From contig JAUVLV010000015.1 of NCBI GenBank assembly GCA_030600545.1, positions 1 through 46,452 of the forward strand: a stretch of 46,452 nt of DNA. Reading direction: 5' to 3'. The first letter of the stretch is position 1. Each line of letters starts with the position of its first letter. The position numbers and the translations under genes were made by a program. Positions 28,432-38,118 of the stretch are shown here, one piece after another. A model generated the notes under the pieces. It had not been told where the DNA came from and did not search any database. It saw only the letters and a program-made list of their open reading frames with translations. The DNA comes from Candidatus Aegiribacteria sp. GTDB taxonomy: Bacteria; Fermentibacterota; Fermentibacteria; Fermentibacterales; JCC-6.

Positions 28432-29514
28432 TTAGTTTGCCGCCTTGAACTTCTTCATGAATTCAACTAAAGCTTCAACACCTTCGTAGGGCATGGCATT
28501 GTAGATCGAGGCTCTGCAGCCGCCCACGGATCTGTGGCCCTTCAGCCCGATAAGATCGTTCTCAGCGCCTTCAGCTATGAACTTCTTTTCCAGTTCCTCG
28601 GAGGGAAGGCGGAAGGTTACGTTCATCAAGGATCTGCTGTCCTTTTCCGCGGTACCCCTATAAAATCCATTACTATCGTCCATATAGGAGTAAAGGAGAC
28701 CGGCTTTCTTCACGTTAGCCGTCTCAACAGCTTCAAGGCCGCCCTGTTCCAGTATCCATTTCATTACAAGACCCACAACGTAGACAGGTAAGGCTGGAGG
28801 AGTATTGAAAAGGGAGTTCTTGCCAAGATGGGTTGCGTAAGAAAGCATCGTTGGAACTTCTTTATTCGCCTGATCAGCCCAGGATCGTCTGATAATTACC
28901 GCCACGACGCCTGCAGGACCTATATTCTTCTGGGCACCGGCGTAAATGAGAGAGAACTTGCTGAAATCAAGCTTTCTGGAAAGAAAACCGGAAGACATGT
29001 CACAGACCATGGGAACATCACCTGTCTCGGGGAAGTTCTTCATCTGGGTTCCCACCAGAGTGTTGTTGCTTGTGGTATGGACGTATGCAGCTCCCGGAGT
29101 AAGGTTAAATTTCTTGGGGATGTAGCTGAAATTGGCATCCTCACTGCTGGCAGCGATGTTCACGTCACCGAAGAATTTTGCCTCTTTGACAGCCTTCTTT
29201 GCCCATCCTCCCGTAACGACGTAGTCGGCTGTCATCCCATTCTTTAGAAAGTTGAATGGAACTGCGCAGAACTGGGTGCTGGCGCCGCCGCCGAGGAAAA
29301 GCACTGCGTACTCGTCTTCTGAAAGCCCCATGATATTGAGCATGTTCTTCTGTGTTTCGCAGAACATACTGTCGAACTGGGCAGAGCGGTGGGATACTTC
29401 CATAATGGACATTCCCATGTTGCTGAAATTCACAACACCCTTCGAAGCTTCCTTCACGACATCGTAAGGAAGCGTAGCCGGTCCTGCGAAAAAGTTGTAT
29501 ACACGTTCGGGCAT
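28432..29514 (-). CDS. serC: Phosphoserine aminotransferase
   Basis: This class V PLP aminotransferase makes phosphoserine from 3-phosphohydroxypyruvate with glutamate, the second step of serine synthesis (it can also serve in pyridoxine synthesis). I place the start at ATG 29514 (MPERVYNFFAGPATLP) behind GGGAG, giving 360 residues, the usual length; the track start adds 29 residues of spacer. The PLP lysine is in SLIYAGAQKNIGPAGV, and GHRSVGGCRASIYNAMPYEGVEAL near the end carries the substrate arginines. With the SHMT-type gene at the window start it touches the same serine/glycine route, though the two are far apart. It lies downstream of lptG on the same strand. Confidence 0.96.
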   Translation of the reverse strand: MPERVYNFFAGPATLPYDVVKEASKGVVNFSNMGMSIMEVSHRSAQFDSMFCETQKNMLNIMGLSEDEYAVLFLGGGASTQFCAVPFNFLKNGMTADYVVTGGWAKKAVKEAKFFGDVNIAASSEDANFSYIPKKFNLTPGAAYVHTTSNNTLVGTQMKNFPETGDVPMVCDMSSGFLSRKLDFSKFSLIYAGAQKNIGPAGVVAVIIRRSWADQANKEVPTMLSYATHLGKNSLFNTPPALPVYVVGLVMKWILEQGGLEAVETANVKKAGLLYSYMDDSNGFYRGTAEKDSRSLMNVTFRLPSEELEKKFIAEGAENDLIGLKGHRSVGGCRASIYNAMPYEGVEALVEFMKKFKAAN

Positions 29515-29535
29515 TTTCTGTCTCCCTGGTTTAAA

Positions 29536-29564
29536 GTTATACCGATATGAATGAACAATCGTAA
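29536..29564 (-). promoter_or_regulatory. Possible serC promoter
   Basis: On the minus strand TTACGA is followed after 17 bases by TATAAC, about 20 bases before the serC ATG. The -10 box is good and the -35 box poor, so serC may have its own promoter inside the lptFG-serC run. Confidence 0.3.
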
Positions 29565-29610
29565 CAGTGCAAATATGTTTCCTGTGACTGTTGTTTCGCA
29601 AGTGTCTGTG

Positions 29611-30702
29611 TTAGACTCTTGATGCCCTTGAAAGAAGGAATATGCCAAGGGCAATAAAAACGATGTCCGCTATGCTTGCCGCAAGAAGGGGGGGGAGAGC
29701 TCCCTTGTGACCAAGGGTCTGGCCGAACCGCAGAAGCGAGAAAAAGAAAAAAGCCAGCAGTACAGCCAATCCAATACTCGATGCTTTCCCGCTCCTTGGG
29801 TTTCTAAGGGCCAGCGGGGCTCCCACAAATACCATAATAAGATTTGACAGTGGGAAGAAGAATTTCAGATAGAATTCAACAAGATCTCCCCTTGTATCAC
29901 CCCCGGCTTTTTCTACGCTTTCTATGTAGTTACTGAGTTCTATGAAGTTCATCTCTCCGGGGGCTTTCTGCCTTGAACCGAAATTTCCGGGGTTTTCAGT
30001 TATTTCCGGAATTACAAGTGTGTCAGCTGTTGAAAAAGCCAGCGCTCCCGATGGCCCGAAGATTCTGTCAGTTGTATTTATACCGGCCCAGGAGGAATCG
30101 AACCACACCATTCTGTCCATATCAAGCCTTCGGGTGACCTTGCTGCTGTCATCGAACCATTCGATGGTTACATCGTCCATCATTTCAGTTTTGCCATTGA
30201 AAAAACCTATATCCAGTATTGAACCGTCCGGTGACCTGTGGGCGAAGTTACTTCTTCTCGAGTAATTTATGGGTTCCTGACCATCTATTTCAACTCTCTT
30301 TATCTGTGTCTGCTGGTATGTGGCATTGGCAACTATGAAGTCACCGACGCCAAGTTCGAATATGGATGTGAGACCACCGACGATGAGCAGCGGCAGAAGT
30401 ATCCTTGGTACGCTTATTCCCGCGCTCCTCATTGCCACCAGCTCGTTTCTTCTTGAGAGGGATGAAATCAGGAACAACGAACTCAGAAGAACGGCTACAG
30501 GCAGAACCAAGACAATTATATAGGGCAGTCCGTAGAAGTAGTATGTCAAAAAAGCCCCTACGGAAACATCTTTATCAACCCATCTTGTAAAATGGTCGAA
30601 AGCGTCTACGCTTACGAAGATGATGACGAATGATAAAACAGCTACAAGTATCATCCTGATAAATCTCGAGGCAAGATAAACATCGAGCTTTCTGAATATC
30701 AT
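29611..30702 (-). CDS. lptG: LPS export permease LptG (YjgP/YjgQ family)
   Basis: This 363-residue inner-membrane protein has six helices: an N-terminal pair (SFVIIFVSVDAFDHF and YYFYGLPYIIVLVLPVAVLLSSLFLI), a periplasmic beta-jellyroll (about residues 125-265) and three C-terminal helices. It opens with the family block LDVYLASRFIRMILVAVLSF. With LptF and the ATPase LptB it lifts LPS from the inner membrane to the periplasmic bridge. Its ATG overlaps the lptF stop (ATGA). It is called LptG because it is second in the pair and has the usual length; the two subunits are hard to tell apart by sequence. Confidence 0.88.
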   Translation of the reverse strand: MIFRKLDVYLASRFIRMILVAVLSFVIIFVSVDAFDHFTRWVDKDVSVGAFLTYYFYGLPYIIVLVLPVAVLLSSLFLISSLSRRNELVAMRSAGISVPRILLPLLIVGGLTSIFELGVGDFIVANATYQQTQIKRVEIDGQEPINYSRRSNFAHRSPDGSILDIGFFNGKTEMMDDVTIEWFDDSSKVTRRLDMDRMVWFDSSWAGINTTDRIFGPSGALAFSTADTLVIPEITENPGNFGSRQKAPGEMNFIELSNYIESVEKAGGDTRGDLVEFYLKFFFPLSNLIMVFVGAPLALRNPRSGKASSIGLAVLLAFFFFSLLRFGQTLGHKGALPPLLAASIADIVFIALGIFLLSRASRV

Positions 30703-32111
30703 ACTGAACCGCGATTCTGCATGTCATCAGAAGCATGTTTTCCATGCCTGCTGCTGAATCTTCTGAAAAAAGATCCTGCTGCTGTGGTCAGTCTGCCAAG
30801 GGGCAGTGGGTTGCCTTCATGGAGACTCCTGATTGTCAGCACTGTTCCAAAGGCGCCAAGTATGATATTCGGTAGCCACATGGAGAGGAACGCAGGCATC
30901 ATTCTTCTGTCCGCAAGCTGTTCTCCGGCTATGAGGAAAAGGTAGTAGACAAGAATAACCAGCAAGCTTACTCCAAGAGCAATACCGGCGCTGCCCTTCC
31001 TGGTTGACAGCCCGAGGGGGACACCAAGAAGCACGAATACTATACATGCGAAAGGTATGGAGTACTTCTTCTGTATTTCTACTCTGTACCTGCTTATGCT
31101 CCGCTGAAGCGAAGCCTTGCGGTCTGCCAGAATGCGAAGGTCGCTTGATTGCTGCGCAAGGAAATTCCTTGACAGATTGAACCATGTGCGAGAGTCAACG
31201 CTGTCAGGAGGAGGGAAAGTGCCCCTTCCTGTGGATACAGCTGAATTATTGATCATGGCAAGAATGGGTGCGCTTCCGGTGCTGACCAGTGAATCCTCGA
31301 ACAGTTCAGCCTGTTCCTCAAGGGAATCAACAAGAGCTCGCATATGGCTCGAAGAAAGCTCCCTGTCTCCACGGTTATCCCTGTTCTGACGGATTAATTC
31401 TTCGGATCTGGTGATCTCAACGGTATATATCGCGAAATCCAATTTTCTGTATTCACCGGATTCTGAGAGTTCATGTATCTGCCCGTCTGTAAGAACAAGG
31501 CGGAAGCGGTTTGCGGAAACCGGCTCCATTTTTCCCTTAAGGGCTGTGATTGTTCTTCCGGGCATACCGGGAACCCGTTCATGTATAACAACGTTTTGCA
31601 GTTCGCCGGTCAGGTCATCCTTTTCCTCGACGATTATCCTGTAATTCTCAATATCCTCAACGAACATACCGGGGATAATCTTAGCGGCCGGGCGCATTGT
31701 GCCTATGTCAAGCAGGAGGTTTTTGGCAAGGTGGTTCGCATCCGGCAGAACGTAATTATTGAAGAGTACCATGGTTGCGACGAGGAAGACCGCGGTCAGC
31801 ATGAGAGGTTTAATCAGCACGAAGATGCTTATGCCTGATGCTTTCATTGCGGTAACCTCAAGATCGGATTCCATTCTGCCAACCGCCATGAGGACACCGG
31901 CCAGAACTCCCATGGGAATCACGACAGCCACCATCGAGGGAAGCAGCAGCAGGAAAACTTCCACAACGGTTCTTACCGGTACCCCTTTGCTTACGATCAT
32001 ATCAAGAAGATCCAGCAGTTTGTCCAGCAGCATCACAAAGGTGAAGATACCTGCGGAAAGAAGAAATGGTGAAATGAATTCCTTTAATGTGTAAACTTGC
32101 AGTTTTTTCAT
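30699..32111 (-). CDS. lptF: LPS export permease LptF (YjgP/YjgQ family), with enlarged periplasmic part
   Basis: This is the partner of LptG in the LPS exporter. I place the start at ATG 32111 (MKKLQVYTLKEFISPFLLS), the first methionine of the family block, giving about 470 residues. That is about 100 more than Escherichia coli LptF; the extra residues are a Ser/Gln/Arg-rich, partly coiled-coil stretch (about 235-345, MRALVDSLEEQAELFEDSL to RILADRKASLQRSISRYRVEIQKKY) between the jellyroll and the fourth helix. Similar insertions occur in Bacteroidota-type YjgP/Q proteins. The ribosome site is weak and lies very close to a promoter-like sequence. Confidence 0.87.
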   Translation of the reverse strand: MKKLQVYTLKEFISPFLLSAGIFTFVMLLDKLLDLLDMIVSKGVPVRTVVEVFLLLLPSMVAVVIPMGVLAGVLMAVGRMESDLEVTAMKASGISIFVLIKPLMLTAVFLVATMVLFNNYVLPDANHLAKNLLLDIGTMRPAAKIIPGMFVEDIENYRIIVEEKDDLTGELQNVVIHERVPGMPGRTITALKGKMEPVSANRFRLVLTDGQIHELSESGEYRKLDFAIYTVEITRSEELIRQNRDNRGDRELSSSHMRALVDSLEEQAELFEDSLVSTGSAPILAMINNSAVSTGRGTFPPPDSVDSRTWFNLSRNFLAQQSSDLRILADRKASLQRSISRYRVEIQKKYSIPFACIVFVLLGVPLGLSTRKGSAGIALGVSLLVILVYYLFLIAGEQLADRRMMPAFLSMWLPNIILGAFGTVLTIRSLHEGNPLPLGRLTTAAGSFFRRFSSRHGKHASDDMQNRGSV

Positions 32112-32120
32112 ATACATCTC

Positions 32121-32148
32121 ATTATAGGCTTTCAGAAAAATCGGACAA
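32121..32148 (-). promoter_or_regulatory. Putative lptFG promoter
   Basis: On the minus strand TTGTCC is followed after 16 bases by a perfect TATAAT, ending 9 bases before the chosen lptF ATG. This would leave an almost leaderless message. A second TATAAT lies at 32161-32156 and would give a longer leader. Confidence 0.45.
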
Positions 32149-32161
32149 TAAGGCAATTATA

Positions 32162-32347
32162 CCCTTTATCAGGTTATCTTTCCACCTGGGAGCTTGTCCG
32201 ATAATGTGCATTGAGCAGAAGATCATCGCAGTTGAGATAGAATGCTGGAAGTAATTGACGATAATATGCGGCGTTGGAGTAGAGTATGTGTAATGAATCC
32301 GGGCTAATATCTGGAACCATAAGCAACCGGAGGACTAGTATCCTGAT
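32162..32347. other. Divergent spacer between lptF and the SprA-like gene
   Basis: No gene is seen in this stretch. A GGAGG lies 14 bases before the SprA-like ATG, a longer spacing than usual. TTGACG occurs near 32257 but no good -10 partner was found at 16-18 bases. Confidence 0.4.
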
Positions 32348-35300
32348 ATGAGAATAAGAACCGGAACTCTTTCATGGATAACACTGTTTATACTGGTCAC
32401 ATCCGCAGGAGCGGCAGGAGTAAGTGCTCCCAGGCTTATTCCCGCTTACCCCTGGGAGACCGAATACTCTACCGATCTGCTCGTTGATCCAGGTGTATCC
32501 TGGCATCTTATAAACTCTGTCCGAAGCCGTTTCATATGCTGGCGACTTTTTCATGGCACCATCCCGGTCTCCACGCAGGGCTGTTCTTCCATTGATGAGA
32601 TGAATCTGCGGTCGATGGAATGGAAACTCCGTGATATCTGGATTACTATGAACAGAAATAATTGCATGCGCATAGCGAGGGATCAGGGATCCCTCATACC
32701 GACAATTTACCTGCCTCTGGACATGCCGCCGATACTTGCAGGTGCCATTGGCGAAGGTGGACAGATCGATATCAGCGGTCATCAGAAAATTACCCTTTCA
32801 GGGGTAACCCATTACAGGCCCAACGCGGTTGCAATAGAGGGAGATAGCCAGTCTCTTTTTCCGGATCTGAAAATGGAGCAGGAGCTGCGGGTTCAACTGG
32901 AAGGAACCATCGGCGAAAAGATACACGTTGATGTCGATCATGACAGCCGGAGGAGCTTCAGACCTCAGAGCAGCCTGAGCCTGCGATACGAAGGATACGA
33001 GGACGAGATAATACAGAGTATTGAGATGGGCGACATCAGCCTTTCAATAACCGGGCCGGAATTCGTTTCGTACAGTATCCCCCATCAAGGATTATTCGGG
33101 GCCAAAATACTTGCCCAGGTTGGTCCAGTTGAATTTACAACCATCGCAAGCCGCGAAGCCGCGTCCACAGAATCCTCAGAATTTGTCGGTCAGTCCACCA
33201 TGGTTGAAGACAGTATTCTCGACATACATCCAGCAAACAATTACTTCTTCTACACCTCACCCGATTCCCTTGTGCAGCCTCAGATCGCATCGATCAGGGT
33301 TTTTCAGGATGACGATATTGCAGCCAATAACGAGGAAACCGGGGCGGTCGAGGGGGCATGGTTCATTGAAGGAGGGGATACCGGAACCGGTAACTGGGAT
33401 GAACTTCAGCCCGGCCCTGATCTGGACTACGTTCTGGTCGATTCAGCCACAACCATCCGTTTTATCAGGCCTGTCAACAACAATTACAGGATAGGCATCT
33501 GGATGGTCACCACAGAGGGTGACACAATCGGTAATGCCACTGCTGGTACGGATTGGAATCTGAAACTGATAAAACAGATCAATCCCCTGCCAGACTATCC
33601 AACCTGGAGTTACGAATTGCGGAACAGATACTTCCTTGGGGCAAACAACATAGTTCGGGAGAGCTTCAACTGCAGCATCTACCTTGACAGGTCGGGAGAG
33701 GATCCTGTCCAGAGTCAGGATGGAATTCCCTTTATTGAACTTCTTGGACTTGATACAAATGGAGATGGTTCTCTAGCGGACGAGGAGAGTGCGGTTGACT
33801 GGGATAACGGATTTCTGGTGTTCCCGAAGATCAGGCCCTTCACTGATCCGATACTGGATGTTACGAACCCGGTTGTTTACAATGAAAATAACCCTCTCCC
33901 GACTCAAAGCAAGTACTTCATAGAAGTGAGCTATAGGGCGGCATCGACCACATATTCACTCGGACGGATGGGGATAATACCCGGCAGTGAAAAGGTTACA
34001 CTTACAGTAGCGGGAAGTACCAACACACTGGTCAAGGACGTGGATTATACGATCATATACGAAATTGGGCTGCTGACCCTTATGGGAGAGGCCGCTGAGG
34101 ACGCCCAGAATCCCAGCAACACACTACGCGTCACATTCGAATACCTTCCCCTTTTCGCCGCTCAGAAGAAGACACTGATAGGAGCCAGGGCTGTTTACGG
34201 TATCGGATCGGATTCATGGCTGGGAGCTACGGTGATGTTCGAGAGCGCCAGCACCCCCGGCGACAGACCCAGGGTAGGTGAAGAATCCACAAGAACAATG
34301 GTAGCCGATATTGACGCGCATTTGGAAACAGAGCCAGAATTCCTTACAGATTTCGCGAATATGATTCCCGGGATCAACACTGAAGCTCAAAGCAATGCGA
34401 CCATTTCCGGTGAAATAGCCATGAGTTTTCCCAACCCCAATGTCGATGGTGAAGCATATATCGACGATATGGAGGGCACTGAAACGGCCTTCCCTGTGGG
34501 GCAGAGCAGATCTGCATGGCACCTTTCAAGTACTCCCGATCCTTCTGCTTCCCAGGACAACCCTGTGGGAGAAATCCGCTGGTACAATACATACAGAAGG
34601 TGGAAACTTGAAGACATCGTGCCGAATGTAACAGGAAGTCAGGAAGATAATTATGTGAACAATGTACTGGAACTATATTTCCAGCCGGAGGATGACAGCG
34701 AATATTCGTGGGGCGGCATTCAAAGGTGCATGGACAAGTACGGGCTGGATTTTTCAAGGAAGACTCATATCAGAATGTACATCAGAGTTACAGGTTCAGC
34801 TCAGAGCGGAAACATCTGTCTGGACCTGGGCGAGCGGATAGACGAGGATTCCTACTGGCTCGAGAGAACGGCAGGCGAACTTGTCAGAAGGGCCAATGGT
34901 GAACTTGACACAGAGGATCTTAACACCGACGGTATCCTGTCGAACGATGAGGACACAGGACTGGACAATCTCTGGGATAATGAGGAGAATCCTCCCGAGG
35001 GCGGCGATCCCAATATGGATAACTACCATTACGACGGGAACGATCCTCCATCCGTAAGATACGACAGGATAAACGGTGCGCAGGATAACAATCTTCTTGA
35101 TACAGAAGATCTAAACCGAAATGGAATACTTGATCGGTCCAATTCGTTCTTCCGTATAAACATACCCATTGATGATCCGGATTATATAGTATCCGGACCA
35201 AATGCGAATGGATGGATGCTAATAGAGATCCCGCTGGAGGATACTTCGGTAGTTTCTGTACCCGGGTTTGTAACGGGTACACCCACGTGGGAGAAGATAA

Positions 35301-37939
35301 GCTACGCGAGGCTGTGGATGGATGGTTTTGCAGATGCTGATACTGTGCAGATATATGACCTTGAGGTAGTGGGAAACAGGTGGGAGGAGACAGGTGTATT
35401 ACTTGTTGATTCAACAGGTACGCCTGTACTGGCATCGGAAAAATTGTACGTTTCCACGGTTAACAACAAAGATAATCTTGATTACGCCAACAATCCCCCT
35501 CCAGGTGTGGATCCGGGGGAGGATGAGTACGGTGACCCAAGGCTTGAACAGTCCCTCGCTCTGGAAGCCGAGAATATAGAAGGGGGGCATTACGGACTGG
35601 CAACCCAGGGTTTCTACAGCGGAGAGGATTATACTGGTTACAAGCAGATTCGATTCCTTGTACACGGTGAAGAACAGTACGATTCAGAGCTTGTTTACAG
35701 GCTGGGGACCGACAGCCTTAATTATTACGAGATAGGAGTCGGTATAGAACCGGGCTGGCAGATAGTAGAAGTGAAGCTTGATGATCTTGTTAATCTGAAG
35801 GCCAGGAAGGATGAATCTGAACTGGAGTACATGAAGGAAGGTAATCTGGCTGTATTGGGTTCTCCCAATTTTGCCAGGATCATGGAGATGAGCCTTGGAC
35901 TGCAAAACAACTCAGAGACTCCGCTGAATACCTCGGTATGGGTTGATGATATTACACTGAACCAGCCATGGAGCAACACTGGAACGGCACACCGGGTGAC
36001 GGTGGGTGTTGATATAGCCGATCTTCTATCCTTAAGCGGTGACTACAGAGAGATAGATTCCGACTTTCACGGGCTGGGAAGCAGTTCCGGGCAGGGATAC
36101 ATGAAAACTATTTATAACGCAGGGGCAACGATGTATCTCAACCGTTTTACGCCGCCCCTCTGGGCACTTTACGCCCCGGCTAATTTCGCATGGTCGCTTG
36201 ATATCTCCAGACCCGTATTTCAGTCTGGCTCCGATTTCCGCCTCAGCGATGATGAATCATGGGACGAGCGGACGCAGACTAGAAGTTGGAGTACTGGTTT
36301 TCAGCTCAGAAAGAACAGTTCGGCTGAATCATTGGTTGGCAGGTATTTTATCGATCCATTCCGGTTTACACATACCTATTCCAGAGGATACGGTATGACA
36401 CCCTCAACCAGGGATACATCAAGCACAGCTGAGGGGGCGCTGTCGTACGATATGAACTCCGGACGAATGCAGCTTCTGGATCTTCCGGTTATTGATTATT
36501 TCAGGATCAGGCCCACCAGGGTGAGCTGGTCCCTTTCGCGCAGGAACAACTGGAACACCAGGTGGAGCTTTGTCAATGATGATACCGTACAGACCCGGAT
36601 CACTATATTGAGAACTCTGTCCTCCAACGGTGCAATTACTTTCAACCCCTGGAAGGGATTGTCCGCGAGCGGTTCCCTTGGCCTTGTCAGAGATCTTCTG
36701 TACCCCTGGGAGGGAAATGCGGGAATTAACGTCGGACGGGAGATATCAAGGAATCAAAGTATCAGTGTTTCCCAGGATATTAATCTGTTTGATTATCTGA
36801 ACCCCAGATTCTCTTTTGATTCCCATTACGGGCAGTCAAGGCTTGCTCCGCACACACTGTCAGGGGCAGATTCTCTGGGACTGCCAGGGTATTCGGTTTC
36901 AGCCACCAGGAGAGTAAATGTCAGGATAGGACTTGTTCATACCATACGAAGCCTTGCGAGGTTGCGTGATGAAAGGCTTGATGAGGAGGCTGAATCGGGA
37001 AGTCCGAGATGGTTACTGATAAAGCTCGAACGATGGGCTAACATGATCAATGATCCGAGTGTTACCTATTCGGAAACCGAAGGCAGCGAGTATCGGGATA
37101 TGTACTTCATTCCCGACTGGCGATACCAGACGGGTTTTGATCCGGTGCTGGATGACGTGATTCCGTGGGACAGGACAAAAGGATGGAACCTTCAGGTCTC
37201 AGGAGGATTCAGACCGGTATCGACAATGTCTGTCAGGCTGGAGTACAGGTCATCCGAGAACAGGAATCTTTATTCCGGGTTCTGGAACAATCAGAGATCG
37301 AAGACATGGCCCTCGATTTCCCTATCCTGGTCCGGATTGAACAGGCTCGCGGGTCTGAGTAATATTATAAGAACGGGTACTGTCAATTCCGGGTACAGCA
37401 TTGAGACAACTGAAAGTGGAAGATATGAAAGTGATGTTTATATTCCGACTACGGAAACGAAGAAAACCAATTGGACGCCACTCTTCAATATAAGCTTCAC
37501 ACTTCTGAACGATGTACAGATTTCTCTCAGCGACAACTTGACCAATACAGTAATGCAGAGCTTCACCGGCACGCAGGCAAAAACGGAAAGCAGCAACAAC
37601 AACCTTAAATTCCGTATTCAGTACTCATTCAGTTCTCCGGGCGGCTTTGCCATACCGTTTCCGCTTATTGACAGGCTTCGGATAAGTTTCCGGAGCGACC
37701 TTACAACGAGCCTCAATATAACCAGGTCGAGTACCAGGAGTGAGCTTCTGGGAAGTACAGTTGGGGTGCAGCTTCAGACCGACAGAGAGGAATGGCGGAT
37801 TGAACCTGCACTGAATTACGATTTCGGTATGGTAACTGCAGGGCTTACGGGTATTTTCGGCTGGAAAACCGATAAAGTTAATTCTCAGTATGACCAGCGG
37901 GATATAGGTATGAACATCTGGGTGACAATCAATTTCTAA
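32348..37939 (+). CDS. sprA: SprA-family giant outer-membrane protein (T9SS translocon-like)
   Basis: At 1863 residues this is the largest gene of the window. A signal peptide (RTGTLSWITLFILVTSAGA) leads into repeated SprA-type beta modules. Family blocks seen are YEGYEDEIIQSIEMGDISLSI followed by LFGAKILAQVGPVEFTTIASR (about 215-265), GEAYIDDMEGTETAFPVG (about 700-718) and the repeat near LEQSLALEAENIEGGHYGL (about 1060). Acidic calcium-site-like loops occur (LDTNGDGSLADEES, TEDLNTDGILSNDEDTGLD, TEDLNRNGILD). The last 600 residues are barrel-like strands ending in WVTINF. In Bacteroidota SprA is the 36-strand outer-membrane channel of the type IX secretion system and is usually about 2300-2500 residues, so this one is shorter. 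No other T9SS gene is in the window. Confidence 0.85.
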   Translation: MRIRTGTLSWITLFILVTSAGAAGVSAPRLIPAYPWETEYSTDLLVDPGVSWHLINSVRSRFICWRLFHGTIPVSTQGCSSIDEMNLRSMEWKLRDIWITMNRNNCMRIARDQGSLIPTIYLPLDMPPILAGAIGEGGQIDISGHQKITLSGVTHYRPNAVAIEGDSQSLFPDLKMEQELRVQLEGTIGEKIHVDVDHDSRRSFRPQSSLSLRYEGYEDEIIQSIEMGDISLSITGPEFVSYSIPHQGLFGAKILAQVGPVEFTTIASREAASTESSEFVGQSTMVEDSILDIHPANNYFFYTSPDSLVQPQIASIRVFQDDDIAANNEETGAVEGAWFIEGGDTGTGNWDELQPGPDLDYVLVDSATTIRFIRPVNNNYRIGIWMVTTEGDTIGNATAGTDWNLKLIKQINPLPDYPTWSYELRNRYFLGANNIVRESFNCSIYLDRSGEDPVQSQDGIPFIELLGLDTNGDGSLADEESAVDWDNGFLVFPKIRPFTDPILDVTNPVVYNENNPLPTQSKYFIEVSYRAASTTYSLGRMGIIPGSEKVTLTVAGSTNTLVKDVDYTIIYEIGLLTLMGEAAEDAQNPSNTLRVTFEYLPLFAAQKKTLIGARAVYGIGSDSWLGATVMFESASTPGDRPRVGEESTRTMVADIDAHLETEPEFLTDFANMIPGINTEAQSNATISGEIAMSFPNPNVDGEAYIDDMEGTETAFPVGQSRSAWHLSSTPDPSASQDNPVGEIRWYNTYRRWKLEDIVPNVTGSQEDNYVNNVLELYFQPEDDSEYSWGGIQRCMDKYGLDFSRKTHIRMYIRVTGSAQSGNICLDLGERIDEDSYWLERTAGELVRRANGELDTEDLNTDGILSNDEDTGLDNLWDNEENPPEGGDPNMDNYHYDGNDPPSVRYDRINGAQDNNLLDTEDLNRNGILDRSNSFFRINIPIDDPDYIVSGPNANGWMLIEIPLEDTSVVSVPGFVTGTPTWEKISYARLWMDGFADADTVQIYDLEVVGNRWEETGVLLVDSTGTPVLASEKLYVSTVNNKDNLDYANNPPPGVDPGEDEYGDPRLEQSLALEAENIEGGHYGLATQGFYSGEDYTGYKQIRFLVHGEEQYDSELVYRLGTDSLNYYEIGVGIEPGWQIVEVKLDDLVNLKARKDESELEYMKEGNLAVLGSPNFARIMEMSLGLQNNSETPLNTSVWVDDITLNQPWSNTGTAHRVTVGVDIADLLSLSGDYREIDSDFHGLGSSSGQGYMKTIYNAGATMYLNRFTPPLWALYAPANFAWSLDISRPVFQSGSDFRLSDDESWDERTQTRSWSTGFQLRKNSSAESLVGRYFIDPFRFTHTYSRGYGMTPSTRDTSSTAEGALSYDMNSGRMQLLDLPVIDYFRIRPTRVSWSLSRRNNWNTRWSFVNDDTVQTRITILRTLSSNGAITFNPWKGLSASGSLGLVRDLLYPWEGNAGINVGREISRNQSISVSQDINLFDYLNPRFSFDSHYGQSRLAPHTLSGADSLGLPGYSVSATRRVNVRIGLVHTIRSLARLRDERLDEEAESGSPRWLLIKLERWANMINDPSVTYSETEGSEYRDMYFIPDWRYQTGFDPVLDDVIPWDRTKGWNLQVSGGFRPVSTMSVRLEYRSSENRNLYSGFWNNQRSKTWPSISLSWSGLNRLAGLSNIIRTGTVNSGYSIETTESGRYESDVYIPTTETKKTNWTPLFNISFTLLNDVQISLSDNLTNTVMQSFTGTQAKTESSNNNLKFRIQYSFSSPGGFAIPFPLIDRLRISFRSDLTTSLNITRSSTRSELLGSTVGVQLQTDREEWRIEPALNYDFGMVTAGLTGIFGWKTDKVNSQYDQRDIGMNIWVTINF

Positions 37940-38041
37940 AATCCCATTTCTGAGATCCCGACGTTGAACTGTCTGGTCATTTACAATATTTATGTATATG
38001 CTCATTGTTGTTGGAACAGGACAATACACCTTTAATTGGAA

Positions 38042-38069
38042 TGTACAATAAATCATGAGCAGGTATAAT
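38042..38069 (+). promoter_or_regulatory. Putative promoter of the pilus motor operon
   Basis: TGTACA (38042-38047), 16 bases, then a perfect TATAAT (38064-38069), about 50 bases before the first PilB start. The -35 match is only 4 of 6. I saw no sigma54-type TGGCAC-N5-TTGC element here despite the linked PilR-type gene. Confidence 0.35.
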
Positions 38070-38118
38070 AACAGCAGTGTTCCTCGTTCGATCAGGTGTA
38101 AGTTAATTTGGAGGTTTA

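Noticed and set aside
37940-38118. Sigma54 promoter upstream of the pilus operon
   Set aside because: No TGGCAC-N5-TTGC-like sequence could be found despite the PilR gene; only a weak sigma70-type pair was kept.
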